Assembly: GCA_003343685.1 (NCBI GenBank)
Contig: QAKS01000102.1
Span: forward strand, 1 to 15,539
DNA from: Clostridiales bacterium
Lineage (GTDB): Bacteria > Bacillota > Clostridia > Christensenellales > Christensenellaceae
Reading direction: 5' to 3'
Length of the DNA stretch: 15,539 bases
Shown here: positions 1 through 6,016 of the stretch, one piece after another
Layout: each line of letters starts with the position of its first letter
Position numbering within the stretch: position 1 is the first letter of the stretch
Made by a program: the position numbers and the translations under genes
The notes under the pieces: generated by a model
The model's input: only the letters and a program-made list of their open reading frames with translations
The model's database searches: none
What the model was told of the DNA's origin: nothing

Positions 1-32
1 TGCAACAACCACTTAAAAATAATTTGATATAT

Positions 33-69
33 TTTGAAAACCGATGTGCTATGCACATCGGTTTTCAAA
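33..69 (-). terminator. Intrinsic terminator of the methyltransferase gene
   Basis: A perfect 17-bp inverted repeat (33-49 and 53-69) with a 3-base loop lies just beyond the stop codon of the minus-strand methyltransferase gene. Read on the minus strand, the 3' arm ends in GGTTTTCAAA and is followed by AT-rich sequence. That fits a rho-independent terminator, although the U-run is partly inside the stem. The symmetry means it could also stop transcription entering from the left. Confidence 0.7.
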
Positions 70-74
70 TAAAG

Positions 75-788
75 TTATTTTCGGTGTGTAATAACCGAAA
101 TCATGTTCATATAACGGCCTGCACCGGCTTCCATAGATTTACGGTCGTTGACTGCGTAGTCGATATTGCTTTGCAGCCAGTCATCCCAACTGCTTTGAAA
201 ACATTCCATCTCTGCAACACAGGGCGTCTCTGTTTTTTGGGATTGCGAGAGAAGTTCGCGCCACCATTTACAGCTGTGAAATGTATCAAGGTCCTCCTTT
301 TTCCACGAAAGAAGGAATTCCTGAGGTAAATCATCGTGGATATCCTCAATAAATCCGGGAAAAGCCAGTGCAATCAGGCCGCCCTGCCTGACGAAAGGAG
401 CCAGTTTGGAATCCATAAATGACGGAGTCCTCCCGAAATAATAATAGGCGTCTATGCTTATTGCCGCATCAAAGTATTCTTCTGCAAAAGGCAGGGCGTT
501 TGCGTCTGCGTGGATGGGAATAATCCGGTCGTCAAGTCCCAACTGCGAAAAACGCCTGTAGTTTTCTGTAGCGCCGATCCAAAGGTCTGTGGCATAAACA
601 TGAACACCGAATTCCTTCGCAAGAAAGATGGAAGTCAAGCCTTTGCCGCACCCCAGATCCAGAACCCGCATTCCCGGCCGGAGATCGAGCTTATCGGTCA
701 ACTCCTCCAGCATTTTAAGCGGGTTGGGACCCATCAAATTTTCATTGATAAATGCTTTATCATACGTTTCACTTTTTATAAACAGCAT
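75..788 (-). CDS. Class I SAM-dependent methyltransferase
   Basis: This 237-residue protein has the Rossmann-type methyltransferase fold. Motif I is VLDLGCGKG at residues 42-50, followed by the acidic end of strand beta-2 (YATDLW) and a DALPF/FDAAISIDA-like region corresponding to motifs II-III. It should transfer a methyl group from S-adenosylmethionine, but the sequence does not reveal the substrate. It has no signal peptide or membrane segment, so it is probably cytosolic. The ATG at 788 is preceded by AAGGAG (796-801) with a 7-base gap, which supports this start. A TACAAT -10-like box lies at 821-826, but no convincing -35 is seen. A terminator on each side (33-69 and 873-907) suggests a single-gene unit. 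The class assignment is firm and the specific function is unknown. Confidence 0.85.
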   Translation of the reverse strand: MLFIKSETYDKAFINENLMGPNPLKMLEELTDKLDLRPGMRVLDLGCGKGLTSIFLAKEFGVHVYATDLWIGATENYRRFSQLGLDDRIIPIHADANALPFAEEYFDAAISIDAYYYFGRTPSFMDSKLAPFVRQGGLIALAFPGFIEDIHDDLPQEFLLSWKKEDLDTFHSCKWWRELLSQSQKTETPCVAEMECFQSSWDDWLQSNIDYAVNDRKSMEAGAGRYMNMISVITHRK

Positions 789-872
789 TTTCTCTCTCCT
801 TGCTTTTTTGTTTGTGTTTTATTGTAACCTCAAAAAGAAAAAATTTGTTCCCACACATTGCTTCAGAACAGA

Positions 873-907
873 AAAAGAGAACGCCGTTTTGTTGGACGCT
901 CTCCTTT
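873..907 (-). terminator. Intrinsic terminator after the CD3324-like gene
   Basis: On the minus strand GAGAGCGTC (895-903) can pair with GGCGTTCTC (877-885), using G-U wobbles, around a 9-base loop. The pairing extends through an A-run against the following TTTTT tract. It begins a few bases after the stop codon of the small helix-turn-helix gene, so it probably ends that transcript and separates it from the methyltransferase. Confidence 0.7.
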
Positions 908-912
908 GCAGG

Positions 913-1182
913 TCATAATTCTCTTTTGGCAAGAATGCCATATACTGTTTTCACAGAGAGACAGTATTCATCTGCAAGCTGTGCTGCAGTTATACCAAAA
1001 GCATGCTTCTTTTGTATTTCTGCATTTCTGGCGCGAATCAGCTGTCTGCTGCCTGTGGATGCACCCCAGGAACGTTTTGCTGAAGGCCTGCGAGGAATGT
1101 ATACATACTGTCCGTCTACATATTTTTGCACTGCCGCCAGCAGGTCGCCGGGAAGCAATGCCTTTCCGTTGATGTAGCCCAT
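913..1182 (-). CDS. CD3324/Mor-like small helix-turn-helix protein
   Basis: This protein of about 89 residues starts MGYINGKALLPGDLL, continues with a QKYVDGQYVYIPRR segment, a basic middle region, and a C-terminal helix-turn-helix (GITAAQLADEYCLSVKTVYGIL). The layout matches the small Mor-activator-like proteins annotated as the CD3324 family in clostridia, thought to bind DNA, with no well-known target. I chose the ATG at 1182 because GGAGGA (1189-1194) lies 6 bases upstream; the frame extends 12 codons further but has no ribosome binding site there. A terminator follows the gene, and an inverted repeat overlaps a possible -35 upstream, so autoregulation is plausible but inferred. A role next to the methyltransferase is unproven. 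Confidence 0.8.
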   Translation of the reverse strand: MGYINGKALLPGDLLAAVQKYVDGQYVYIPRRPSAKRSWGASTGSRQLIRARNAEIQKKHAFGITAAQLADEYCLSVKTVYGILAKREL

Positions 1183-1200
1183 TGCGTGTCCTCCCAAATT

Positions 1201-1228
1201 CGTATAAAACAAAATCAAGTTACAGCAA
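1201..1228 (-). promoter_or_regulatory. Possible promoter of the CD3324-like gene
   Basis: On the minus strand TTGCTG (1223-1228) and TATACG (1201-1206) are separated by 16 bases, ending shortly before the GGAGGA ribosome binding site. Both boxes are imperfect, so this is a weak prediction. The -35 overlaps one arm of the inverted repeat at 1224-1268. Confidence 0.35.
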
Positions 1229-1268
1229 AGGCTATTTTGGGGTGGTTCTACTGCAAACAGCCTTTGCT
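1224..1268. repeat. 10-bp perfect inverted repeat upstream of the CD3324-like gene
   Basis: AGCAAAGGCT (1224-1233) and AGCCTTTGCT (1259-1268) are perfect reverse complements 25 bases apart. No T-run follows on either strand, so a terminator is unlikely. The left arm overlaps the possible -35 of the minus-strand gene, as an operator would. The rest of the gene-free stretch to 1450 is AT-rich and also holds the palindrome TTTACATGTAAA (1291-1302); no gene is seen there. Confidence 0.5.
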
Positions 1269-1290
1269 ATCCGCAGCAGACCGAATCCGT

Positions 1291-1302
1291 TTTACATGTA
1301 AA
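1291..1302. repeat. 12-bp perfect palindrome
   Basis: TTTACATGTAAA is its own reverse complement and sits in the AT-rich gap between the lipoprotein gene and the CD3324-like gene. It resembles a dimeric regulator site in form, but no specific family can be assigned. Confidence 0.35.
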
Positions 1303-1383
1303 TTTGATAAGACAAATCTCCTTTTTTTATTTTTTTATACCACAAAAGAAGTAAAAATACAAGGGAGGAAAGAGCAGACTGAT

Positions 1384-1408
1384 ATAAAAAATACGCAACA
1401 TTGACCAA
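1384..1408 (-). terminator. Weak terminator candidate after the small lipoprotein gene
   Basis: On the minus strand GCAAC and GTTGC flank a 12-base loop and are followed by GTATTTTTTATA. The 5-bp stem is short but the T-run is good, and the position about 45 bases after the lipoprotein stop codon fits. Low confidence because of the short stem. Confidence 0.35.
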
Positions 1409-1450
1409 ACCGTTGCTTTAAAGAGAACCGTATGATTGTCCTTTGTTTTA

Positions 1451-1852
1451 TTACGACATGCCGACGATAACGGTATCTTCAATGTTAAAATAATCGCTCG
1501 CATTGCTGCTCAAACCACTGGCTTTCCACGCTTGTTCAAAAGTAATACGATCCGTATTGCTAAGGATTGTATAAGTACTGTCCTTTGTGGAATTATTTAA
1601 TCTGCCCGTTATTTCCAGCTTGTATCTGTAGGTATGTTCATCTGTTTTCCATGTGCCATCGCTCATTTCGTAATATTTTGCAGTAGTAACCATTTGGGAA
1701 TTTTCAAAATATTCTTCAATAAGTTCCACCGGAGTTTCTTCAAAAGTATTAACAATGCTTGCCGTTGCATTGTTTTGCGAACAACCCAACATTCCAAATA
1801 CACACATGACGGATAAAATCACCGCAGTTGTTTTTGTCAAATGTTTTATCAT
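1451..1852 (-). CDS. Small lipoprotein of unknown function
   Basis: This 133-residue protein begins with a basic N-terminus, a hydrophobic stretch and a lipobox-like MLGC with the cysteine at residue 24. It should therefore be exported, lipid-modified and anchored on the outer face of the membrane. The mature part has no motif I recognise; it is polar, rich in Thr, Ser and Asn, and carries the segments MSDGTWKTDEHTYRYKLEITG and TFEQAWKASGLSSNASDYFN. I chose the ATG at 1852 because AAGGGG sits 8 bases upstream, whereas the TTG two codons earlier is too close to it. A TATAAT box on the minus strand at 1884-1889 may be its -10. It reads divergently from dnaX. The function is unknown; extracytoplasmic binding or stress roles are only guesses. 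Confidence 0.7.
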   Translation of the reverse strand: MIKHLTKTTAVILSVMCVFGMLGCSQNNATASIVNTFEETPVELIEEYFENSQMVTTAKYYEMSDGTWKTDEHTYRYKLEITGRLNNSTKDSTYTILSNTDRITFEQAWKASGLSSNASDYFNIEDTVIVGMS

Positions 1853-1883
1853 ATGCAATTCCCCTTCAGTCCTAATATGAGTT

Positions 1884-1889
1884 ATTATA
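1884..1889 (-). promoter_or_regulatory. Possible -10 box of the lipoprotein gene
   Basis: A perfect TATAAT occurs on the minus strand about 32 bases before the ATG. No good -35 is present at 16-18 bases upstream, so it is only a candidate. The remainder of the divergent gap to dnaX (about 290 bases) holds the dnaX promoter. It contains no recognisable signal recognition particle RNA, which often precedes dnaX in Firmicutes. Confidence 0.35.
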
Positions 1890-2084
1890 TTACTTTATAG
1901 GGAAACCCTGCATTAAGGATACGTAAAATGTGAGTAAATTAAAAGACGCCTGATTGTAATATTTTTAAATGACACCCAATAAAAAACCATATGGCGGCAA
2001 AAACTGGCTGTTCATACACTGTCGTTTTCAGATTTTGTTTTTTGAGATTGCTAATAGAATATCATGCAGGAGAGGAACGGCGGG

Positions 2085-2113
2085 TTTTCAATTTGTGAAA
2101 CTGATGGTATAAT
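2085..2113 (+). promoter_or_regulatory. Promoter of the dnaX operon (extended -10)
   Basis: TATAAT at 2108-2113 is preceded directly by TGG, giving an extended -10 element. TTTTCA (2085-2090) lies exactly 17 bases upstream as a weak -35. It ends 30 bases before the dnaX start codon and its GGAGG ribosome binding site. This fits a sigma-A-type promoter for dnaX-ybaB-recR. Confidence 0.65.
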
Positions 2114-2143
2114 ACATTCTGTGGTTAAATTGTGGAGGTAAGC

Positions 2144-3634
2144 ATGGCATATAAGGCTTTATACAGAGAATACAGGCCGCGGCGCTTTTCCGATCTTCGG
2201 GGGCAGGGAATGATTTCGGAGATTTTGAAAAATCAGGTAAAGGCGCAGGAGCCTTCTCACGCATACATTTTTATCGGCCCGCGCGGAACGGGTAAAACCA
2301 GCACGGCGAAAATATTGGCAATGGCTCTGAACTGTCTCCATCCGAAGGACGGGGAGCCGTGTCTGGAATGCGAAAACTGCCAAGAGGCGCTGGCGGACTC
2401 TATGATTGACATCATAGAAATTGACGCAGCATCCAATAACAGCGTGGAGAATGCGCGGGATATCAGGGATAAAATTAATCTTCTGCCTGTGAAGGGAAAG
2501 TACAAGATCTATATTATAGACGAGGTGCATATGCTTTCAGACAGCGCCTATAATGCGTTGCTGAAGACGATAGAGGAGCCTCCGTCCTATGCAGTATTTG
2601 TACTGGCAACGACAGAGCTGAATAAGCTGCCGAAGACGATTCTTTCCAGATGCCAGCGGTTCGACTTTAAAAATATTGACGAGGGCGCAATTGTGGGAAG
2701 AATGCAGGAGGTACTGGCATCCATAGGAAAGACGGCAGATGAGGACGCCCTCGCAAAAATTGCCGAATATTCGGACGGCGGCATGAGGGACGCGCTGACG
2801 GTTTTGGAGAAGTGTACTATTATCAAAGACAATATAGATATGGAAACCGTACTCGGCGTATTGAATTACGCGGACGATTCGTCCGTCAGGCAGCTGCTTT
2901 CGGCTGTGCGTGATTACGACGGCAAAACAGCGCTTGATACGCTGCAAAGGATTTTGGACGCGGGGATAGAGCCTTCGGTTCTGGTAGAGCAGATGATGGG
3001 GACGCTGCAAAAGGTTATCCGTGCTTCAGTCGGGGCGCTTGGCGGAGGATATGCAGAGATTGCAAAAGGATGGGACAGAGCCTCCCTTACAAAAACGATG
3101 GAAAAAATTGCAGATACAGACTGCCGGATGCGGCTTTCCACAAAACCGGCTATCCTGCTGGAATCTGCGATAATGGATTTGATGCTGCCGGAGGCACAGG
3201 GAGACGAAGCGCTGGCGCTGCGAATTGCGAAGCTGGAAAAGCAGATTGCACTTGGAACAACAGCAGCACGGCCGGCAACGCCGCCGCGAATGAGCGTCGA
3301 CACGCCGCCGGAAAAGTCTGTGCCGAAAGCTGCGGCGCAGAAGAAAGCGGGGGCGGGAAAGGATACCGCAGGACTTCTGGAAGGGCTGAAAAACGCCATG
3401 GCGAAAAACCTTTTGTACGGTGATATTGTAAACGCGCTTGAGATATCGTCGCTCAGCGGCAACAAAATAACCTTTACGTCAGAAAATAAGACGGCGCAGC
3501 TCATGCTGGAGGACGAAAAATTTATTGGAGTCTTGAGAAATGCCATTGAAAAGCAGACGGGCGAGGCGCCTGTAATAGAGGTCGAGAAAACGTCGGAGTC
3601 GCTGGGCGATATAGATGTTGAAATTATAGATTAA
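2144..3634 (+). CDS. dnaX: DNA polymerase III subunit gamma/tau
   Basis: This 496-residue AAA+ protein is the clamp-loader motor that loads the beta sliding clamp and, through its C-terminal part, ties the replicative polymerase to the fork. The N-terminus MAYKALYREYRPRRF is typical of the family. Walker A is GPRGTGKTS at residues 45-53, the zinc ligands are C64, C73, C76 and C79, Walker B is IIDEVHML, and the SRC motif follows. Residues after about 370 form a variable, Ala/Pro/Lys-rich linker and a divergent C-terminal domain. The ATG at 2144 follows GGAGG by 6 bases; a GTG four codons earlier overlaps that site and is rejected. It leads an apparent operon with ybaB and recR. No obvious A-rich frameshift site for a short gamma form is visible. 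Confidence 0.97.
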   Translation: MAYKALYREYRPRRFSDLRGQGMISEILKNQVKAQEPSHAYIFIGPRGTGKTSTAKILAMALNCLHPKDGEPCLECENCQEALADSMIDIIEIDAASNNSVENARDIRDKINLLPVKGKYKIYIIDEVHMLSDSAYNALLKTIEEPPSYAVFVLATTELNKLPKTILSRCQRFDFKNIDEGAIVGRMQEVLASIGKTADEDALAKIAEYSDGGMRDALTVLEKCTIIKDNIDMETVLGVLNYADDSSVRQLLSAVRDYDGKTALDTLQRILDAGIEPSVLVEQMMGTLQKVIRASVGALGGGYAEIAKGWDRASLTKTMEKIADTDCRMRLSTKPAILLESAIMDLMLPEAQGDEALALRIAKLEKQIALGTTAARPATPPRMSVDTPPEKSVPKAAAQKKAGAGKDTAGLLEGLKNAMAKNLLYGDIVNALEISSLSGNKITFTSENKTAQLMLEDEKFIGVLRNAIEKQTGEAPVIEVEKTSESLGDIDVEIID

Positions 3635-3655
3635 AAGAATAAGGAGAAGAATAAT

Positions 3656-4000
3656 ATGGCAAAGAGAAGCGGTGGATTCCCGGGCGGTGGGATGAACATG
3701 CAAAGCATGATGCAGCAGGCTCAGAAGATGCAGGCAAGTATGGCAAAGATGCAGGAGGAGCTGGAAGAGCGCGAAGTGGAGGCTGCGGCAGGCGGCGGTG
3801 TCGTCAAGGTGGTTGCCACGGGCAAAAAGAATATCAAATCCATCACGATTGCTCCGGAAGTAGTGGATCCGGATGATATCGAAATGCTGGAGGATTTGAT
3901 TACGGCGGCTGTCAACGAGGCAATGAACATGGCTGAGGAAATGGTTCAGACCGAGATGGGTAAGATCACCGGAGGGATGAACCTGGGAGGATTGTTTTAA
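3656..4000 (+). CDS. ybaB: YbaB/EbfC family nucleoid-associated protein
   Basis: This 114-residue protein matches the YbaB/EbfC family, small dimeric DNA-binding proteins of the nucleoid. It has a Gly/Met/Gln-rich N-terminal arm, then the conserved core QKMQASMAKMQEELEE, a VVKVVATGKKNIKSI strand region, and an ending MGKITGGMNLGGLF. AAGGAG lies 7 bases before the ATG. It sits 21 bases after dnaX and 3 bases before recR, the usual dnaX-ybaB-recR order, which implies co-transcription and a role linked to replication or recombinational repair. The precise role of the family in Firmicutes is not settled. Confidence 0.95.
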   Translation: MAKRSGGFPGGGMNMQSMMQQAQKMQASMAKMQEELEEREVEAAAGGGVVKVVATGKKNIKSITIAPEVVDPDDIEMLEDLITAAVNEAMNMAEEMVQTEMGKITGGMNLGGLF

Positions 4001-4003
4001 GCA

Positions 4004-4600
4004 ATGTATGGCATAGAGTCTCTTGCCCGTCTGACGGAATGGTTTTCAAAACTGCCGGGAATCGGCCCAAAAAGCGCCTCCCGGCTGGCTTATTACGTCA
4101 TTCAAATGCGTCCGGACGATGTAAAGCAGTTTGCGCAGGATATGTATAGGGCGCGGCTGTCCGTGAGGGAGTGCAAAATATGCGGAAACCTTACCGATAA
4201 AGAGATATGCTCCATCTGTGCGGACGATTCCAGAGACAGGACGACGCTGTGCGTGGTCAAGGACACAAAGGATGTCATGGCTTTTGAGCGTATGCGGGAA
4301 TACAGAGGGCTGTACCATGTTCTGGGGGGAACGATTTCCCCGCTCGACGGGATTGGGCCGGATGATATCCGGATTAAGGAGCTGATCGGGCGCATTGGAA
4401 ATGAGGAAATTCGCGAGGTGATTCTGGCCACGAATCCGGATGTGCAGGGAGAGGCTACGGCGGTATATATTTCCAAACTGCTCGCGCCTTTTGACGTAAC
4501 GGTTTCCCGCATTGCCCACGGAGTGCCTGTCGGCGGGGAACTGGAGTATACGGATGAGGTAACGCTGATGAAATCCCTCGAAGGCAGACACGCGCTGTAA
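4004..4600 (+). CDS. recR: Recombination mediator protein RecR
   Basis: This 198-residue protein has the normal family length. RecR, with RecO and often RecF, helps RecA replace single-strand binding protein on gapped DNA. It shows the N-terminal helix-hairpin-helix (KLPGIGPKSASRLA), a zinc finger with C57, C60, C69 and C72, and a Toprim domain (LCVVKDTKDVMAFER, then LGGTISPLDGIGPDD). The C-terminal part with ARIAHGVPVGGELEYTDEVTL is also canonical. It starts 3 bases after the ybaB stop codon, with its purine-rich ribosome site (GGGAGG) inside the end of ybaB, so translation is probably coupled. An intrinsic-terminator-like hairpin follows at 4634-4672. Confidence 0.97.
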   Translation: MYGIESLARLTEWFSKLPGIGPKSASRLAYYVIQMRPDDVKQFAQDMYRARLSVRECKICGNLTDKEICSICADDSRDRTTLCVVKDTKDVMAFERMREYRGLYHVLGGTISPLDGIGPDDIRIKELIGRIGNEEIREVILATNPDVQGEATAVYISKLLAPFDVTVSRIAHGVPVGGELEYTDEVTLMKSLEGRHAL

Positions 4601-4633
4601 GATGCCTGTATAACGGAACGGATGTTTGGAAAT

Positions 4634-4672
4634 AATCACCTGTAAACTGAAAAGGAACAGGTGATTTTTTCT
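4634..4672 (+). terminator. Terminator-like hairpin overlapping the yaaL ribosome binding site
   Basis: AATCACCTGT (4634-4643) and ACAGGTGATT (4657-4666) form a perfect 10-bp stem with a 13-base loop, followed by a TTTT-C-T tract. It has the form of an intrinsic terminator for dnaX-ybaB-recR, but it ends directly at the yaaL ATG (4673). Its right arm holds AGGTGAT, the best ribosome binding site of yaaL. It may therefore act as a terminator, as a translation block, or both. Confidence 0.7.
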
Positions 4673-4858
4673 ATGTTTGAAGAGGAATACGACTATAAAG
4701 AAGAACTGAAAAAGGCGCTTGAAAATTGCAGGAGGGCGGAAAACGTCTTGAACTATGCAGAAGACGACGATGCAATAGAGTTTGCTGCGCTGGATCTGGA
4801 GGCTGCCAGAAAAAAGTATGATCTGATGCTCAGGCGGTACAAGAAAGAAGTGATTTAA
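4673..4858 (+). CDS. yaaL: YaaL/DUF2508 family small protein
   Basis: This 61-residue acidic protein of alternating charged helices (EEEYDYKEELKKALENC, then an EAARKKYDLMLRRYKKE tail) fits the DUF2508/YaaL family, which typically sits just downstream of recR in Firmicutes. It has no cysteine pair, signal peptide or membrane segment. The function is unknown. The ATG at 4673 is chosen because AGGTGA is 8 bases upstream; a GTG four codons earlier lies within that site. The ribosome binding site is inside a terminator-like hairpin, so expression may be tightly limited. The usual next gene, bofA, is absent, and a uracil-DNA glycosylase follows instead. Confidence 0.8.
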   Translation: MFEEEYDYKEELKKALENCRRAENVLNYAEDDDAIEFAALDLEAARKKYDLMLRRYKKEVI

Positions 4859-4882
4859 AAAAGAGCCGGAATTTGGTATAAT
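4854..4882 (+). promoter_or_regulatory. Promoter of the glycosylase pair (extended -10)
   Basis: TGGTATAAT (4874-4882) is a full extended -10 element, with a weak TTTAAA -35 (4854-4859) 17 bases upstream, overlapping the yaaL stop codon. Transcription would begin near 4889, giving a very short leader before the ATG at 4903. The same TGGTATAAT occurs before dnaX. Confidence 0.6.
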
Positions 4883-4899
4883 CACCCTAAAGGGGTGAT
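4881..4899 (+). repeat. Inverted repeat over the -10/+1 and ribosome binding site of the first glycosylase gene
   Basis: ATCACCC (4881-4887) and GGGTGAT (4893-4899) form a perfect 7-bp dyad with a 5-base loop, three bases before the ATG at 4903. The right arm contains the ribosome binding site (AAAGGGGTGAT). In DNA it straddles the -10 and start point like an operator; in a read-through RNA it would fold over the ribosome site. Confidence 0.55.
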
Positions 4900-4902
4900 G
4901 GT

Positions 4903-5475
4903 ATGTACGATTCGCTGAGAAAAGTATACAGGGACGTCTGCAGCTGCGAACGCTGTGGATATGCCAAGACGCGCAAAAATACAGTGTTTGGCGAGGGAAG
5001 TCTTCATTCTCCGATAATGCTCATCGGAGAGGGGCCGGGGGCCGTGGAGGACGAGACGGGACGCCCCTTTGTCGGGCCGGCAGGGAAGCTTCTGGACAAA
5101 ATGCTGGCGGCGATTGATCTCGACAGGAGCCGGGTTTATATTTGCAATGTTGTGAAATGCAGACCGCCGCACAACAGGGATCCCGAACAAAAGTGTGTGG
5201 ATCAGTGTATCGGCTATCTGCGTGAGCAGGTGCGTTTTATTCGCCCCAAAGTAATTGTATGCTTGGGAAGAATTGCCGCAAACCATATTCTGCATGAAAA
5301 ACAGGGCATTACAAGGATTCACGGCGAGATTTACGAACGCAAAAACTTTATCATCATTCCTACCTTTCATCCGTCGGCTCTGCTTCGGAACGAAGAACTG
5401 AAAAAGCCGGCATGGGAGGATATGAAGACGATAAGGCAGGTTTTGAAAAATGAGACAAATATATACGAGGCTTGA
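4903..5475 (+). CDS. Uracil-DNA glycosylase, family 4, iron-sulfur type
   Basis: This 190-residue protein removes uracil from DNA, leaving an abasic site for base excision repair. It matches the family-4 (thermophile-type, Fe-S) glycosylases. Motif 1 is GEGPGAVED at residues 42-50, followed by GRPFVGPAGKLLD. The predicted 4Fe-4S ligands C15, C18, C86 and C102 are all present, at nearly the same spacing as in the Thermus enzyme. Motif 3 is HPSALLRN at 156-163, and the NVVKCRPP segment is also typical. It has its own extended -10 promoter after yaaL, and its last 26 bases overlap the next glycosylase gene, implying co-expression. The family assignment is firm; the Fe-S cluster is inferred from the cysteines. 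Confidence 0.93.
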   Translation: MYDSLRKVYRDVCSCERCGYAKTRKNTVFGEGSLHSPIMLIGEGPGAVEDETGRPFVGPAGKLLDKMLAAIDLDRSRVYICNVVKCRPPHNRDPEQKCVDQCIGYLREQVRFIRPKVIVCLGRIAANHILHEKQGITRIHGEIYERKNFIIIPTFHPSALLRNEELKKPAWEDMKTIRQVLKNETNIYEA

Positions 5476-6016
5476 GAAAAAGCTCAGGCCGCTGGGATAT
5501 GTCGATCTTGTTTTCGGCGCTGGAGACGAGAAAAGCGAAGTTGTCCTGATAGGCGAAGCGCCGGGTAGGGATGAAGTGGCGGCGAAAAGACCGTTTGTGG
5601 GGAAAGCCGGAAAAAATCTCGATGAGTTTTTGGAGATGACGGGAATAAGACGGGAAACACTCTACATCACGAATGTGGTCAAATTTCGGCCATACAAAAT
5701 AAGCGCCAAAGGTACGCTGAGCAACAGACCGCCTACGGCGGAGGAAATTGCGCTATGCAGCAGCTGCCTCAGGGAGGAGCTGGCGGCGATTGCACCGCGA
5801 CTGATTGTGACGCTGGGAAATACAGCGCTGGAGGCCGTAGCCGGCGGAAGCAGGATAGGCGATGTACATGGTACGCTGATCAAGAGCCGTGACGGTGAGG
5901 ACGTCTTTGCCCTGTACCATCCGGCAAGCGTGATTTATCGGCCGGGGCTGAAGGAAGTGTATAGGAACGATTTGACAAAGCTGAAACAGGAATTGCAGAG
6001 GCTTGGGATAGCCTGA
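5450..6016 (+). CDS. Uracil-DNA glycosylase-superfamily protein lacking most Fe-S ligands
   Basis: This 188-residue protein is a clear paralogue of the gene before it. Motif 1 is GEAPGRDE at residues 35-42, followed by KRPFVGKAGKNLDEFL; NVVKFRP and a motif 3 of HPASVIYRP (157-165) follow. The N-terminal CxxC region is missing and the third Fe-S cysteine position is F79. Only a CSSC pair (C103, C106) remains near the fourth ligand, so a standard 4Fe-4S cluster cannot form. It may be a cluster-free glycosylase with a different lesion preference, or a degenerate partner. The ATG at 5450 lies inside the previous gene and is preceded by AAGGCAGG, so translation is probably coupled. Its stop codon directly abuts that of the convergent tyrA gene. 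The superfamily is confident; activity is not. Confidence 0.85.
   Translation: MRQIYTRLEKKLRPLGYVDLVFGAGDEKSEVVLIGEAPGRDEVAAKRPFVGKAGKNLDEFLEMTGIRRETLYITNVVKFRPYKISAKGTLSNRPPTAEEIALCSSCLREELAAIAPRLIVTLGNTALEAVAGGSRIGDVHGTLIKSRDGEDVFALYHPASVIYRPGLKEVYRNDLTKLKQELQRLGIA

Noticed and set aside
33..69. The 17-bp perfect inverted repeat as a mobile-element end or attachment site
   Set aside because: It lies directly after a gene stop codon, with a 3-base loop, which is explained by a terminator; no transposase or matching second copy is present.
1305..1330. A ribosome-site-like AAAGGAG on the minus strand followed by a TTG and a 7-codon frame
   Set aside because: The frame ends almost at once (ATG-TAA) and has no other support; it is likely chance in an AT-rich gap.
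1900..2143. Possible signal recognition particle RNA upstream of dnaX
   Set aside because: The conserved GGAAG-loop/tetraloop pattern of the SRP RNA is not visible, only the dnaX promoter.
2159..3703. Long minus-strand open frames opposite dnaX, and similar frames opposite recR, ftsK and recA
   Set aside because: They overlap well-identified genes in full, show no recognisable domains and have no ribosome sites, so they are antisense shadows.
4903..5475. The tandem glycosylases as parts of a phage-defence system
   Set aside because: The neighbours are housekeeping repair genes and no nuclease, toxin or other defence-type gene is next to them.
4903..6016. LexA/SOS boxes before the glycosylases, dnaX or recA
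   Set aside because: I looked for GAACNNNNGTTC-like sites in the upstream regions and found none.
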